Below are positions 25,719 through 33,948 of a stretch of 64,000 nt of DNA, piece by piece. The notes beneath the pieces are model-generated. The model saw only the letters and a program-made list of their open reading frames with translations. It was not told the DNA's origin and made no database searches. Numbering within the stretch: the stretch's first letter is position 1; each line of letters starts with the position of its first letter. Source of the DNA: Treponema saccharophilum DSM 2985 (lineage in GTDB: Bacteria > Spirochaetota > Spirochaetia > Treponematales > Treponemataceae). Location: NCBI RefSeq assembly GCF_000255555.1, contig NZ_AGRW01000050.1, positions 89,557-153,556 on the forward strand, given 5' to 3'. A program made the translations under genes and the position numbers.

Positions 25719-26396
25719 TCAATGATAATAATTGAGCTTCTTTTCAAGCCGCGCAAAAACAATCGAGACGAACCAGTTCATCACGAAATAGAAAACGCCT
25801 GCGATGAAAAGCGGCGCGAAGCTGAAAAGCGCGCCCTGACGCTCCTTTGCGACCATCAGAAGCTCGCTCACGCCGATGACGCTCACGAGGGCGGTGTCCT
25901 TCACGAGCGTGATGACCTCGTTTCCCATCGCGGGAACAATCCTTTTGATTACCTGCGGGAGGATAATCCTGAAAAATGTCTGGTATCTCTTGTAGCCGAG
26001 AACCTGGCACGCCTCGTACTGCCCTTTCGGGATCGATTCGATTCCGCCGCGGTAGATTTCCGCAAAGTAGGCGGCATAGTTCACGCTCAGTGCGATTATC
26101 GCGGCCGTGAAGCGGTCCCATCTGAAACTCACGTCAAATCCCATCGAAACAAGCCAGCGGACGAAAAGCCCGGGGCCGAAGTAGACGACAAGAAGCTGCA
26201 GCATGAGCGGAGTCCCGCGGATTACAAGAAGAAAAATGTTCGTAATCCAAGAAAGAACCTTGTCTTTGCCCATTCTTCCGAGCGCAATCGGAAGAGCCAG
26301 AGGAATCGAAAAAATCAGCGTGAGGAAAAACACTTCGAGCGACGTGACGGAGCCGTCGAACATCGCCGAAAGCATTTTCATATATTTAGGAGACAT
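25719..26396 (-). CDS. Amino-acid ABC transporter permease
   Basis: A 225-residue inner-membrane permease with about five helices. [18 protein letters not shown] and the EAA loop [19 protein letters not shown] match the polar amino-acid permease family. It is shorter than the permease at 21262 and more standard in length. It sits between the binding-protein gene upstream and the ATPase gene downstream on the minus strand. Its stop codon is 17 bp from the ATPase start. Confidence 0.93.
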   Translation of the reverse strand: MSPKYMKMLSAMFDGSVTSLEVFFLTLIFSIPLALPIALGRMGKDKVLSWITNIFLLVIRGTPLMLQLLVVYFGPGLFVRWLVSMGFDVSFRWDRFTAAIIALSVNYAAYFAEIYRGGIESIPKGQYEACQVLGYKRYQTFFRIILPQVIKRIVPAMGNEVITLVKDTALVSVIGVSELLMVAKERQGALFSFAPLFIAGVFYFVMNWFVSIVFARLEKKLNYYH

Positions 26397-26414
26397 AAGA
26401 ACTTCCAGAAATTA

Positions 26415-26505
26415 CACCTGCTCGGGAACCTCAGTTTCGGAGCAGGTTGCCTTAAATGCTGTCTGCACGTTTTTGAACTCGCAGACATGAGCGACAGCGA
26501 ACGTA
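26415..26505. repeat. Second dispersed element, copy A
   Basis: A CACCTGCTC...GAGCAGGTT stem is followed by GCCTTAAATGCTGTCTGCAC and TTTTTGAACTCGCAGAC. The order (CACCTG stem, CTTAAAATGC, TGTCT..CAC.TTTTTGA) recurs at 49502-49595. It lies inside the second transporter operon, between the binding-protein and permease genes, where a stem can adjust the level of downstream transcript. Confidence 0.55.
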
Positions 26506-26515
26506 TCGGACATGC

Positions 26516-27325
26516 CTATTTATTGATTACAGAGATATTCTTGCCGAACCATTTTTCAGAAATCGCGGCGACCGTACCGTCAGCGGCCATTTCCTTGAGG
26601 ACAGCCCAGACTGCATCGCGAAGCTCGCCCTCGTTCTTCCTGAAACCGATACCGTAGCCCTCGTTCGAAAGCGGCTCGTCGATGACGACGAACGGCTTTT
26701 TCGTCTGCGCAATCGAATAGTTCGCGACGACGCTGTCCATAACGACCGCATCGACGCCGCCGATGTCCAAATCGTTCAGCGCGGTGATATTGTCCTTGAA
26801 ATAAATGGTGTTTCCGACAGACGCGGCAAACGAAGCATTGCCGTCGACGGCTATCTGCGCGCTCGAGCCGCTCTGAATGCCGAGCGTCTTTCCCTTCATG
26901 TCCGAAAGCGTCTTGATTCCGCTGTCCGCGCGGACGACGAGAACCTGCTCGTTGTTCAGATACGCCTCAGTGAAGCTCAACGCCTCCTTGCGCTCGTCAG
27001 TGATTGTGAACCCGTTCCAGATGCAGTCGATTTTGCCGGTCTCAAGCTCCATCTCCTTCGCGTCCCAGTCAATCGGCTGCGCCTTAAACGAAACGCCGAG
27101 ACGCTTCGCGGCTTCCTTCGCAAGGTCGATGTCATAGCCGACGATTTCGTTCGTGTCGTTGTCGCGGAAACCGAGCGGCGGGAAAGACGCATCGAGACCG
27201 AGAACGAACGTCCCGCGGTTTTTCAGAGCATCAACAGGATTCTCGCCCGTTTTCGCCGTTTTCCTGCAGGAAGCAAGCGCAAAAAAAGCACAGGAAAGAA
27301 GAATTCCGCCAATAATTTTTTTCAT
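26516..27325 (-). CDS. Amino-acid ABC transporter substrate-binding lipoprotein
   Basis: A 269-residue SBP_bac_3 protein. ATG 27325 (MKKIIGGILLS) is chosen because AGAGGTT precedes it; the longer reading is upstream leader. The lipoprotein signal ends ALASC. FVLGLDASFPPLGFRDNDT, VGYDIDLAKEAAKRLGV and CIWNGFTITDERKEALSFTEAY are classic ligand-binding segments. It heads the second amino-acid transporter (permease 25719, ATPase 24940). The ligand is unknown. Confidence 0.93.
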   Translation of the reverse strand: MKKIIGGILLSCAFFALASCRKTAKTGENPVDALKNRGTFVLGLDASFPPLGFRDNDTNEIVGYDIDLAKEAAKRLGVSFKAQPIDWDAKEMELETGKIDCIWNGFTITDERKEALSFTEAYLNNEQVLVVRADSGIKTLSDMKGKTLGIQSGSSAQIAVDGNASFAASVGNTIYFKDNITALNDLDIGGVDAVVMDSVVANYSIAQTKKPFVVIDEPLSNEGYGIGFRKNEGELRDAVWAVLKEMAADGTVAAISEKWFGKNISVINK

Positions 27326-27536
27326 AACCGAACCTCTTTTTAAAATATTCGCAATTTTTTTTGAAAGCCGCATGGTTGCCGATGCCCCGTGCTGAGCCGT
27401 ATGCATGGATTATAGTGAAAACAAGCCTTTAATAAAAGCGAGCCGGAAGCGCTGAACAGTGCAGGATTCCATTTCGCACCGAATTTTCCGTGATTTGCGG
27501 GAAATCTTCCGCCATAGTGGAGCCATGGAGGCCCAT

Positions 27537-28808
27537 ATGAAAGAAATCACAGGCACATTCAACAGCGCGAAAATCTTCACCGACGACGTCGAGGAAAAAT
27601 CGCTTGGACAGGTCAAAACGCTCTGCGACCAGCCGTTCTCCGCGGGCGCAAAAATACGCCTCATGCCCGACATCCACGCGGGTGCCGGCTGCACCATCGG
27701 GACGACGATGACAATCACCGACAAAATCTGCCCGAACCTCGTCGGAGTCGACATCGGCTGCGGCATGGAGACGATTGTCTTCCACGCGGATTCCCCGACA
27801 AGCCGCACCTTCGACCCCGAAAAGCTCGACAAATCTATACGGAAGAACATCCCGTCCGGTTTCGCAATCAGGAAATTCCCGCACAAATTCGCCGACGAGG
27901 TCGAATGGGACAAAATCCGCGGGAAATACGACAGGAACAGGGCGCGGCTCTCCCTCGGAACGCTTGGCGGCGGCAACCATTTCATCGAGGCGGACAGGGA
28001 CGACGAGGGAAACCTCTACATCGTCGTCCATTCGGGGAGCCGGCACGCCGGGCTCGAAATCGCGAATTTCTACCAGGAGGAGGCATGGCGGCAGCTCAAC
28101 AAGAACCGCGAGTCCGACGTCCAGTCGCTGATTGAGTCGCTCAAATCGTCAGGACGCGAGAGCGAAATCGAAATCGAGCTTCAGAAAATCCGCGCGCAAG
28201 TCCTCACATCAATTCCGCGCGACCTTGCGTACGTCAGCGGAAGCCTTTTCGACGACTACATAAACGACATGAAGATAATGCAGCATTTTGCCGCGCTCAA
28301 CAGGAAGGCGATGATTCAGACAATCTGCGTGGGGCTTCGCGTCGCGCAGGACGAAATCGCGGAGCAGTTCACGACAATCCACAACTACATCGACATGGAA
28401 GAAACAGTGCCGGGAAAGATGATTTTGCGGAAGGGCGCCGTGAGCGCGAAAAAAGGCGAGAAGCTTCTGATTCCAATCAACATGCGGGACGGAAGCCTCA
28501 TCTGCATCGGGAAAGGCAACGAGGACTGGAATTTCTCCGCGCCGCACGGAGCCGGACGGGTGATGAGCCGCGCACAGGCAAGGAGAGAGCTCAAGCTCGA
28601 CGAATTCAGGAGCGAGATGGCGGGCATTTTCTCCACGACGGTGGGAAGCGACACGATTGACGAGGCGCCGATGGCATACAAGACGATGGAAAGCATCGTG
28701 AGCAACATCGCGCCGACAGCCGAGGTCGTGAAAACCATCAGGCCTATTTACAATTTCAAGGCAAGCGACGAAGCCCCGTGGGAAAGGCGCGCGAGACGAA
28801 GAAGATGA
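27537..28808 (+). CDS. rtcB: RNA-splicing ligase RtcB family protein
   Basis: A 423-residue Mn/GTP-dependent RNA ligase that joins 2',3'-cyclic phosphate or 3'-phosphate ends to 5'-OH ends. Metal-site segments are visible: MPDIHAGAGCTIGTTM (about 43-58), VGVDIGCGM (69-77), LGGGNHFIE and HSGSRHAG. The C-terminal APHGAGRVMSR carries the histidine that forms the GMP adduct. ATG 27537 has GGAGG 5 bp upstream. The next gene, 12 bp later, is a RlaP-like nucleotidyltransferase, so the pair is an RNA-repair operon. The length is near the short RtcB class. Confidence 0.95.
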   Translation: MKEITGTFNSAKIFTDDVEEKSLGQVKTLCDQPFSAGAKIRLMPDIHAGAGCTIGTTMTITDKICPNLVGVDIGCGMETIVFHADSPTSRTFDPEKLDKSIRKNIPSGFAIRKFPHKFADEVEWDKIRGKYDRNRARLSLGTLGGGNHFIEADRDDEGNLYIVVHSGSRHAGLEIANFYQEEAWRQLNKNRESDVQSLIESLKSSGRESEIEIELQKIRAQVLTSIPRDLAYVSGSLFDDYINDMKIMQHFAALNRKAMIQTICVGLRVAQDEIAEQFTTIHNYIDMEETVPGKMILRKGAVSAKKGEKLLIPINMRDGSLICIGKGNEDWNFSAPHGAGRVMSRAQARRELKLDEFRSEMAGIFSTTVGSDTIDEAPMAYKTMESIVSNIAPTAEVVKTIRPIYNFKASDEAPWERRARRRR

Positions 28809-28820
28809 GGGGAGCGTTTT

Positions 28821-29600
28821 ATGGAAACGATTGAGGAAAGAATCAAATATAAAATAGAAGAAGTCGAGCGCAAAAACGACGTGCGCGTCATCTACGCGTG
28901 CGAGAGCGGAAGCCGCGCATGGGGATTCGCGTCCCCGGACAGCGACTACGACGTGCGCTTCGTCTACGTCCGGCACCCCGCCGAATACATGCGGCTCGAC
29001 AAAACGCGCGACGTCATCGAGCACGAGCTGAACGACGTGTTCGACATAAACGGCTGGGACTTGCAGAAACTGCTCCGCCTCCTTATGAAGTCGAACCCGA
29101 CGATTTTCGAATGGGCGTCCTCCCCGATTGTCTACGCAGAACGCACGGAATTCGCGCGGCTGCGGAATCTCCTCCCGCTTTATTTTTCCGAGAAGCGGAG
29201 CATCTTTCATTATTTTTCGATGATGAGGAACAACCTCCGCTCGTATTTCCAGTCGGATTCCGTCGCGCTCAAAAAATACCTGTATGCGCTCCGGCCGCTG
29301 CTTTCGTGCAGGTGGATTCTCGAGAAGCATTCCCCGCCCCCGACATCATTCTCCGCCCTCCGCTCGGAAACGCTCCCGCGCATTTTTGACGGCGACGTGG
29401 ACGCGCTCCTCGAAAGGAAAAAGAACGCGAACGAGGCGGAACGAGGCAGAAGAATCCCGCGCCTCGACGAATTCATCGGCTCGGAATGCGAGCGTCTCAT
29501 TTCCGTAATCGAAACCATTCCGCAAAGGCAGAATCCCGGCTGGAAAGCGCTGAACGGCGCGTTTTTTGAGACAATCGCGTCGGCTTTCGCCCCGTCGTGA
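28821..29600 (+). CDS. RlaP-like nucleotidyltransferase (PF10127 type)
   Basis: A 259-residue nucleotidyltransferase. GSRAWGF at 30-36 and DSDYDVRFVYV at 40-50 are the NTase-fold signature with the metal-binding aspartates. The C-terminal helical region (SYFQSDSVALKKYLYALRPLL) is typical of the RNA-ligase-associated (RlaP) group. Members are often linked to RtcB and are thought to act in RNA repair, though the reaction is not settled. It lies 12 bp downstream of the ligase gene with GGGGAG before the ATG. Confidence 0.88.
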   Translation: METIEERIKYKIEEVERKNDVRVIYACESGSRAWGFASPDSDYDVRFVYVRHPAEYMRLDKTRDVIEHELNDVFDINGWDLQKLLRLLMKSNPTIFEWASSPIVYAERTEFARLRNLLPLYFSEKRSIFHYFSMMRNNLRSYFQSDSVALKKYLYALRPLLSCRWILEKHSPPPTSFSALRSETLPRIFDGDVDALLERKKNANEAERGRRIPRLDEFIGSECERLISVIETIPQRQNPGWKALNGAFFETIASAFAPS

Positions 29601-29686
29601 AAAAACGCGCGAAACCGGTGCTGTCGTTCAGGACAGTCCGCACCGCATATGGACTCTCCGCACCGTTTCCGGTAAAATCTTCCGCC

Positions 29687-30175
29687 ATGCAAAATACACA
29701 CGACATAATCAAAGAAAAGAACGAAGGGCCGAAGCCCGACCCGCTGCCGTTTGCCCGGGCAATCAAACTGTGCCTCGGAAAGTTTTTCTCGTTCAGGGGA
29801 TGCGCGACGCGGGCGGAATTCTGGTGGTTCATGCTGTTCTATCTGGCGTCGCTCATGGTGTCGCTTCTCGTCGTCGCGGCGGCAAAAACCAGTTCCGTCC
29901 AACTGATTTTTTTCGGCGTGTTCGAGATTGTCGCATTGGTGGGGCTCGTCCCCCTGTATTCCGCGGCGATACGGCGGATGCACGACATCGGGCTGATGGG
30001 ATTTTTCGGCTTCATCCCGATTGTCGGGCCAATCCTCTGGCTTCTTCCGTCAAAAGAGAGCAGCGCATACCGGACTGACAGGAACCTGCATCCGGTTTTG
30101 GACGTCATCGGAAAGATTTTCCTCATCCTTGTTATCATTGCCAAGCTCCTCACCACTCTCTCCGGCGAAAGCTGA
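29687..30175 (+). CDS. DUF805 membrane protein
   Basis: A 162-residue membrane protein of the DUF805 family: SFRGCATRAEFWWFMLFY (the R..R.EFW.F signature) and RRMHDIGLMGFFGFIPIVG with about four helices. ATG 29687 is preferred; a GTG at 29597 overlapping the NTase stop is possible but would add an unconserved basic leader. DUF805 proteins have no established biochemical role. It is the third gene of the RtcB operon or lies just after it. Confidence 0.85.
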   Translation: MQNTHDIIKEKNEGPKPDPLPFARAIKLCLGKFFSFRGCATRAEFWWFMLFYLASLMVSLLVVAAAKTSSVQLIFFGVFEIVALVGLVPLYSAAIRRMHDIGLMGFFGFIPIVGPILWLLPSKESSAYRTDRNLHPVLDVIGKIFLILVIIAKLLTTLSGES

Positions 30176-30271
30176 GCGCGGATTATTTTCCCCGCCGCCA
30201 TCCAAAACACGATGACGGCAAAATATCAACGAAAGGATTGAACAAAAATCTTCGCAAAGTTGCAGGCATAA

Positions 30272-31048
30272 TCAGTTTCCCAAAGCGTCAGTACTAATTC
30301 CGATTTCTTTAAGCTTTCCGTTTTCAAAATGAAAGCCAATATCAGAAAAAACATCATAAACACACGAAAAAGAATAAAGATTTTCGTAATATTCTGAATG
30401 ATTCAGCTCTCGTTCAAAACAGGCTTTCAATTCATCCAAAGTCATTCCGATTTTAACGCCGAAAGCGTTCGGAACAGTTTTAGTGATTTTTGTAGAAATC
30501 CAGTTTTCGCACCTGACTTTATGCTCCCCGCAGTCAAAAGCATAAACAAAGTAATCAATTTCAATCGGATGGGCTTCGTCATCATAATTTTTCATATACA
30601 CTTTGTCATTTCGCACAGGAGTTTTCCCTTTTGCAAACGCCGCGACAGATTCTTCTGTAGGCATCGCACAAAATGGAGTCGCCGCAACCAAATTATAATT
30701 TAGAATCTCGTCAAAAAATTCCTGCTCCTCCCGAATCAAATCAACGCTGTCCTTTTCGGCTATGTCAAGATATTTTCCGAAAATCCAGCCGAACTGTCCT
30801 TTTGATTCATCAAGCCAAATCTTGTACCATTTGTCCCAAGAATTATCCAGCCGGACATTTTTATCAAGAAAAGCGATGACCTTAAACTTCTGATTCTTGC
30901 CGACTTTAGCAATGACTTCTGAATCACCCCCTGTCGAAGGCAAAGTCCTGACACGAACATTATCATCGTTCAGAACGCAATAAATATCCGCAGAGAACGC
31001 GAATGTCGGAATCAACAAAACCAAAATACATAAAAGGCTTTTTTTCAT
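30272..31048 (-). CDS. Secreted SH3b-domain protein
   Basis: A 258-residue protein with signal peptide MKKSLLCILVLLIPTFAFSA. Residues about 20-95 form a bacterial SH3 domain (NVRVRTLP, KWYKIWLDE, FGWIFGKYLDI), a cell-wall or peptide-binding fold. The C-terminal part (PNAFGVKIGMTLDELKACFE..) resembles a small surface-protein module. It is an AT-rich paralogue in layout of the protein at 39377-40129. An 18-bp perfect palindrome lies about 55 bp upstream of its start and may be an operator. Confidence 0.75.
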   Translation of the reverse strand: MKKSLLCILVLLIPTFAFSADIYCVLNDDNVRVRTLPSTGGDSEVIAKVGKNQKFKVIAFLDKNVRLDNSWDKWYKIWLDESKGQFGWIFGKYLDIAEKDSVDLIREEQEFFDEILNYNLVAATPFCAMPTEESVAAFAKGKTPVRNDKVYMKNYDDEAHPIEIDYFVYAFDCGEHKVRCENWISTKITKTVPNAFGVKIGMTLDELKACFERELNHSEYYENLYSFSCVYDVFSDIGFHFENGKLKEIGISTDALGN

Positions 31049-31102
31049 AAATCGTTTTTCCTATAACTGAGTAAAATATTATCCTGATTATTAATTAACT
31101 GA

Positions 31103-31120
31103 TAATTAAGCGCTTAATTA
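31103..31120. promoter_or_regulatory. Perfect 18-bp palindrome TAATTAAGCGCTTAATTA
   Basis: The 18 bases are an exact palindrome with no spacer, in a 110-bp gap between minus-strand genes and about 55 bp upstream of the SH3b gene start. Such a site suits a dimeric repressor or activator; no second copy was found. Confidence 0.4.
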
Positions 31121-31158
31121 GAAGAATTTTCATATTTTTTATTTTAAGGCATCTGACT

Positions 31159-31365
31159 CTATTTCTGATGTTCATCAAACATTTTTTTTGCATTTTCCAG
31201 CAAATTTTCTTTTGTTGCGTGAATATCTGCGAGTTCTGAAGTACGGACGGTTTTCTCAAAAACATATTTTTCTACTTGGACAAAGCCCAAAGAATCAGGA
31301 GAAAATCCTGCCCCCGCTTCAATATCGACATATCTATCGTCTCCGCGCAAAATGCTCATGTTCAT
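31159..31365 (-). CDS. Possible small or truncated protein
   Basis: A 68-codon frame starting MNMSILRGDDRYVDIEAG with no Shine-Dalgarno. The C-terminal half is a charged helix ending KKMFDEHQK. The reading looks protein-like (DIEAGAGFSPDSLGFVQV) but the lack of a ribosome site suggests a gene remnant whose start was lost. No family is recognised. Confidence 0.35.
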   Translation of the reverse strand: MNMSILRGDDRYVDIEAGAGFSPDSLGFVQVEKYVFEKTVRTSELADIHATKENLLENAKKMFDEHQK

Positions 31366-31407
31366 ATTTTGATTTCATAGTTTTTTTTCCACATACAATC
31401 TTAACGC

Positions 31408-32553
31408 TTACGGTTCCCAGAAATCTACAAAAAGACATTCAGGGTCAACAAGAAGATATTGATTTCCGTTTACATCAATGCGATAATTCGGCTCTGAAAC
31501 TGAACTGAATGGCTCATAGGTTGAATTTTGCTCTACATCAACCAGATAATCTCGATATTCATAACCGCCGCAAAAACCGTCTGGACCATACTGAACAGTT
31601 CCTTGCTCAGTTATGACACTGTTTGTACTTGAATCAAAACTAAATTCTCTGTGATCCATATACCTGTATCCAATGTCTACAATAAAAGAATAATCATAGA
31701 TGTTTATATTGGGATTTTCTTTCCATTGCCATAAATGCTCATAGTCTGCTGTCAATTTTTTATAATCATCAACACCTCTAAACCAGCAGTCATAAAGACC
31801 TACTTTACGACCATCAAATATAACGGCATAACCTTTTACATCACCAGAATTGAGCGGAACAAGAAATGCTTTACCATTATATTTTCCGTCTTTTGTCTGA
31901 TAATAACGTTCTGCTCTTTTGTATAATTTTTTGTAAAGAGCTGAATCTTCATCCAGATTTTTTGAAGCTTTTGCTTTTGCATCTTTTTTTGCCTGCTTCA
32001 AGGTTTTAACATTTTTAATGTCAATATTTCTTCCTTTATAATAAAACCTGATTTCATCAATGCAAGTGTCATTGTATTTTGTTCCCCTGTAAACATCCTG
32101 AATCGTAAAAACAAGAGCATCAACGGTAAAGGTTTCATCAAGATAAATCGATTGGAAATTCTCGCAATTATCTTTCAGAGTATATTCTCTCACATAACCT
32201 GCATCAGTATAAAGAAATCCAATGTTCAAAGTTTTTACGCGGTTATTCTTTTTGTAATAATCCTTGTGAGCAAAACCGTTTATGATTTGAATTTCGTCAA
32301 TTTTAATCGGCTCATAAAAAACAACAGTCAGTCTTTCATCGATTCCAGAATCATCTGCATTTTCAACCCAGACGGTTTCCGTATCATTATCAAAAGCATT
32401 AAGCGCATCATACACAACTTCTTTGCCCGAAAGCCACTCAGAAAGCGTGCTGCTCGCCTCTGCCGACCGAAGATATGCGCAGTCAGCAAGAATCCTCTCA
32501 GCAAAAATCTGAAAGGACACAAACATCATCATTGCAAAAAATATCTTTTTCAT
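31408..32553 (-). CDS. Secreted protein with discoidin/NADase-type glycan-binding domain
   Basis: A 381-residue protein with signal peptide MKKIFFAMMMFVSFQIFA. Residues about 25-180 match the NADase-type glycan-binding (discoidin-like) fold: ALNAFDNDTETVWVEN, IKIDEIQIINGFAHKDYYKK and IQDVYRGTKYNDTCIDEIRF. A basic helical linker follows and the C-terminus (about 240-381) is an unassigned beta-rich domain. It is probably a surface or periplasmic binding protein. The VYRGTKYNDTCI block recurs in degraded form in the pseudogene at 47095-47596. Confidence 0.78.
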   Translation of the reverse strand: MKKIFFAMMMFVSFQIFAERILADCAYLRSAEASSTLSEWLSGKEVVYDALNAFDNDTETVWVENADDSGIDERLTVVFYEPIKIDEIQIINGFAHKDYYKKNNRVKTLNIGFLYTDAGYVREYTLKDNCENFQSIYLDETFTVDALVFTIQDVYRGTKYNDTCIDEIRFYYKGRNIDIKNVKTLKQAKKDAKAKASKNLDEDSALYKKLYKRAERYYQTKDGKYNGKAFLVPLNSGDVKGYAVIFDGRKVGLYDCWFRGVDDYKKLTADYEHLWQWKENPNINIYDYSFIVDIGYRYMDHREFSFDSSTNSVITEQGTVQYGPDGFCGGYEYRDYLVDVEQNSTYEPFSSVSEPNYRIDVNGNQYLLVDPECLFVDFWEP

Positions 32554-32628
32554 CTTAAAGCTCCTGTTTTTTCACTTTCCGAATATAGCTCGCTCTTTTT
32601 GCATCGACATAGCCGTTCAAAATCATGA

Positions 32629-32712
32629 TTTGTCCGAATTGGGAAATTGTTTGTCCAAGTTGGGAAATTGTTTGTCCAAGTTGGAAAACCTTCGTCCGAC
32701 ATTGGAACTGTC
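32629..32712. repeat. 21-bp tandem repeat, four units
   Basis: Units start at exactly 32629, 32650, 32671 and 32692. The first three share TTTGTCC(G/A)A(A/G)TTGGGAAATTG or a close variant; the fourth has drifted. It lies between the DUF1963 gene and the discoidin-like gene. The period matches the array at 37264-37442. Confidence 0.85.
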
Positions 32713-32723
32713 ATTGACGAATT

Positions 32724-32785
32724 TATTTCACAATCCGTGCGTCGACTCCGCTCAGCAACCATGCTTCGGCTTCGCTTAGTAGCAG
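32724..32785. repeat. Dispersed palindromic element, copy 5 (degenerate)
   Basis: Carries GCGTCGACTCCGCTCAGCA and ATGCTTCGGCTTCGCTTAG, two forms of the CTTCGACTTCGCTCAGCA tail module. Its end overlaps the last codons of the DUF1963 gene. Confidence 0.5.
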
Positions 32786-33939
32786 TCCCAGTTGTAGAGC
32801 ACGTTTGAAAAATCTCGATTGATTAAATCCTCAGGATTGATAAAAAAGTTCGCGATTCCCATATCTCCCCAGAGGATTTCGCCCTCGCTGTCCATCTGAA
32901 AAAGCAGAATGTCGCCATCACGTCGCGCGTCGTTCTGCGTGAAATCGGGATAGCCGCCGATTTGGTGCTTAGAGTTGTCGCTGAAAAAGGCAGAGAAAGA
33001 ATCCTCGTCAAAAAGCTCGTAAGGGCTTTTGTCATAGACGGAAAAGCCCAAGACTTGCGCCGCATTTTTCAGAACGCCGTCAAAGTCGTCGAGGTGCGGG
33101 TGCGAATATGTTTGTGTTTTCTCGAAAGAAAGCGCGTATTCTTTTTGAAGCGGCATCTCTGACATTTCCTCGCCAGCGCAGTTCACGCCCATTGCACGCA
33201 AATCCGCTTCGCTCATGGCAAGGCTTGGCGAAAAGACTTCCCGCCAGACAATGCGCCAATCTTTTTGCTCACTGTCGAAACTACAGCCATAGGTGTCATC
33301 TGCTTTTATGAAAATCTGCAAAAGCCCGCGATTGGGATAATCGGCAAGATTGGGAACTTCGGAAAAATTGATTTGCGCCAAAAGATAGAGATTCGCTCCG
33401 TCTTCTGCTTTTGGGTATTCTTCGCCGCGCGTCCAATACGGCAAACCACCGAACTTTGAAGAGCAGGCTTTCTTTTCAAAAGGCAGAGAGCTATCAGCTG
33501 GCATGGGCTTTATGCGGACAGTGTCTTTTGCCGTGCTGTCGTGGATGTAGCGCAGAAGCCGCTTTGCTTGCTCCTCGGTGTAGTGCGGATTGACTTCTGT
33601 CTTTGGTTGGGAATCAGTCTGTGATTTAGAGTCAGCCCGCGGCTGCTTTGGCTCCTTGACGGTAAAAAAGCCCGCTTGTCGTGTTACATATTCGCCGTCA
33701 TCGTCGTTTTGTGGACTTGAATCGCTCTTCGCGGCAAATGATTCCATCATACTCATAAAATCATCCACCAGTTTCTGCGATTTTTCTCTTTCGCTGGCTT
33801 CCTGCTTTTCTTCTTCTTTTTTGATTGCGTTCATAATCGCAAAAAAACCAATAACTATCACAATAGGGTTTGGTTTAATCCACAAACCAATGCCAACAAG
33901 GACTAGTATCAATACAATAGTGAGTATCTTCTTCACCAT
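32776..33939 (-). CDS. Membrane-anchored DUF1963 (YwqG-like) protein
   Basis: A 387-residue protein. ATG 33939 is preferred over a GTG at 33948 that abuts the upstream stop, because AGGTGG precedes it. Residues 1-32 are a membrane anchor or signal, followed by a long charged linker. The C-terminal two-thirds is the DUF1963/YwqG domain: SKFGGLPYWTRGEEYP, LYLLAQINFSEVPN, RGLLQIFIKADDTYGC and HQIGGYPDFTQNDAR. DUF1963 proteins occur in immunity and surface contexts without a proven function. It directly follows an ankyrin gene with which it is likely cotranscribed. Confidence 0.82.
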   Translation of the reverse strand: MVKKILTIVLILVLVGIGLWIKPNPIVIVIGFFAIMNAIKKEEEKQEASEREKSQKLVDDFMSMMESFAAKSDSSPQNDDDGEYVTRQAGFFTVKEPKQPRADSKSQTDSQPKTEVNPHYTEEQAKRLLRYIHDSTAKDTVRIKPMPADSSLPFEKKACSSKFGGLPYWTRGEEYPKAEDGANLYLLAQINFSEVPNLADYPNRGLLQIFIKADDTYGCSFDSEQKDWRIVWREVFSPSLAMSEADLRAMGVNCAGEEMSEMPLQKEYALSFEKTQTYSHPHLDDFDGVLKNAAQVLGFSVYDKSPYELFDEDSFSAFFSDNSKHQIGGYPDFTQNDARRDGDILLFQMDSEGEILWGDMGIANFFINPEDLINRDFSNVLYNWDCY

Positions 33940-33948
33940 ATCTGCCAC

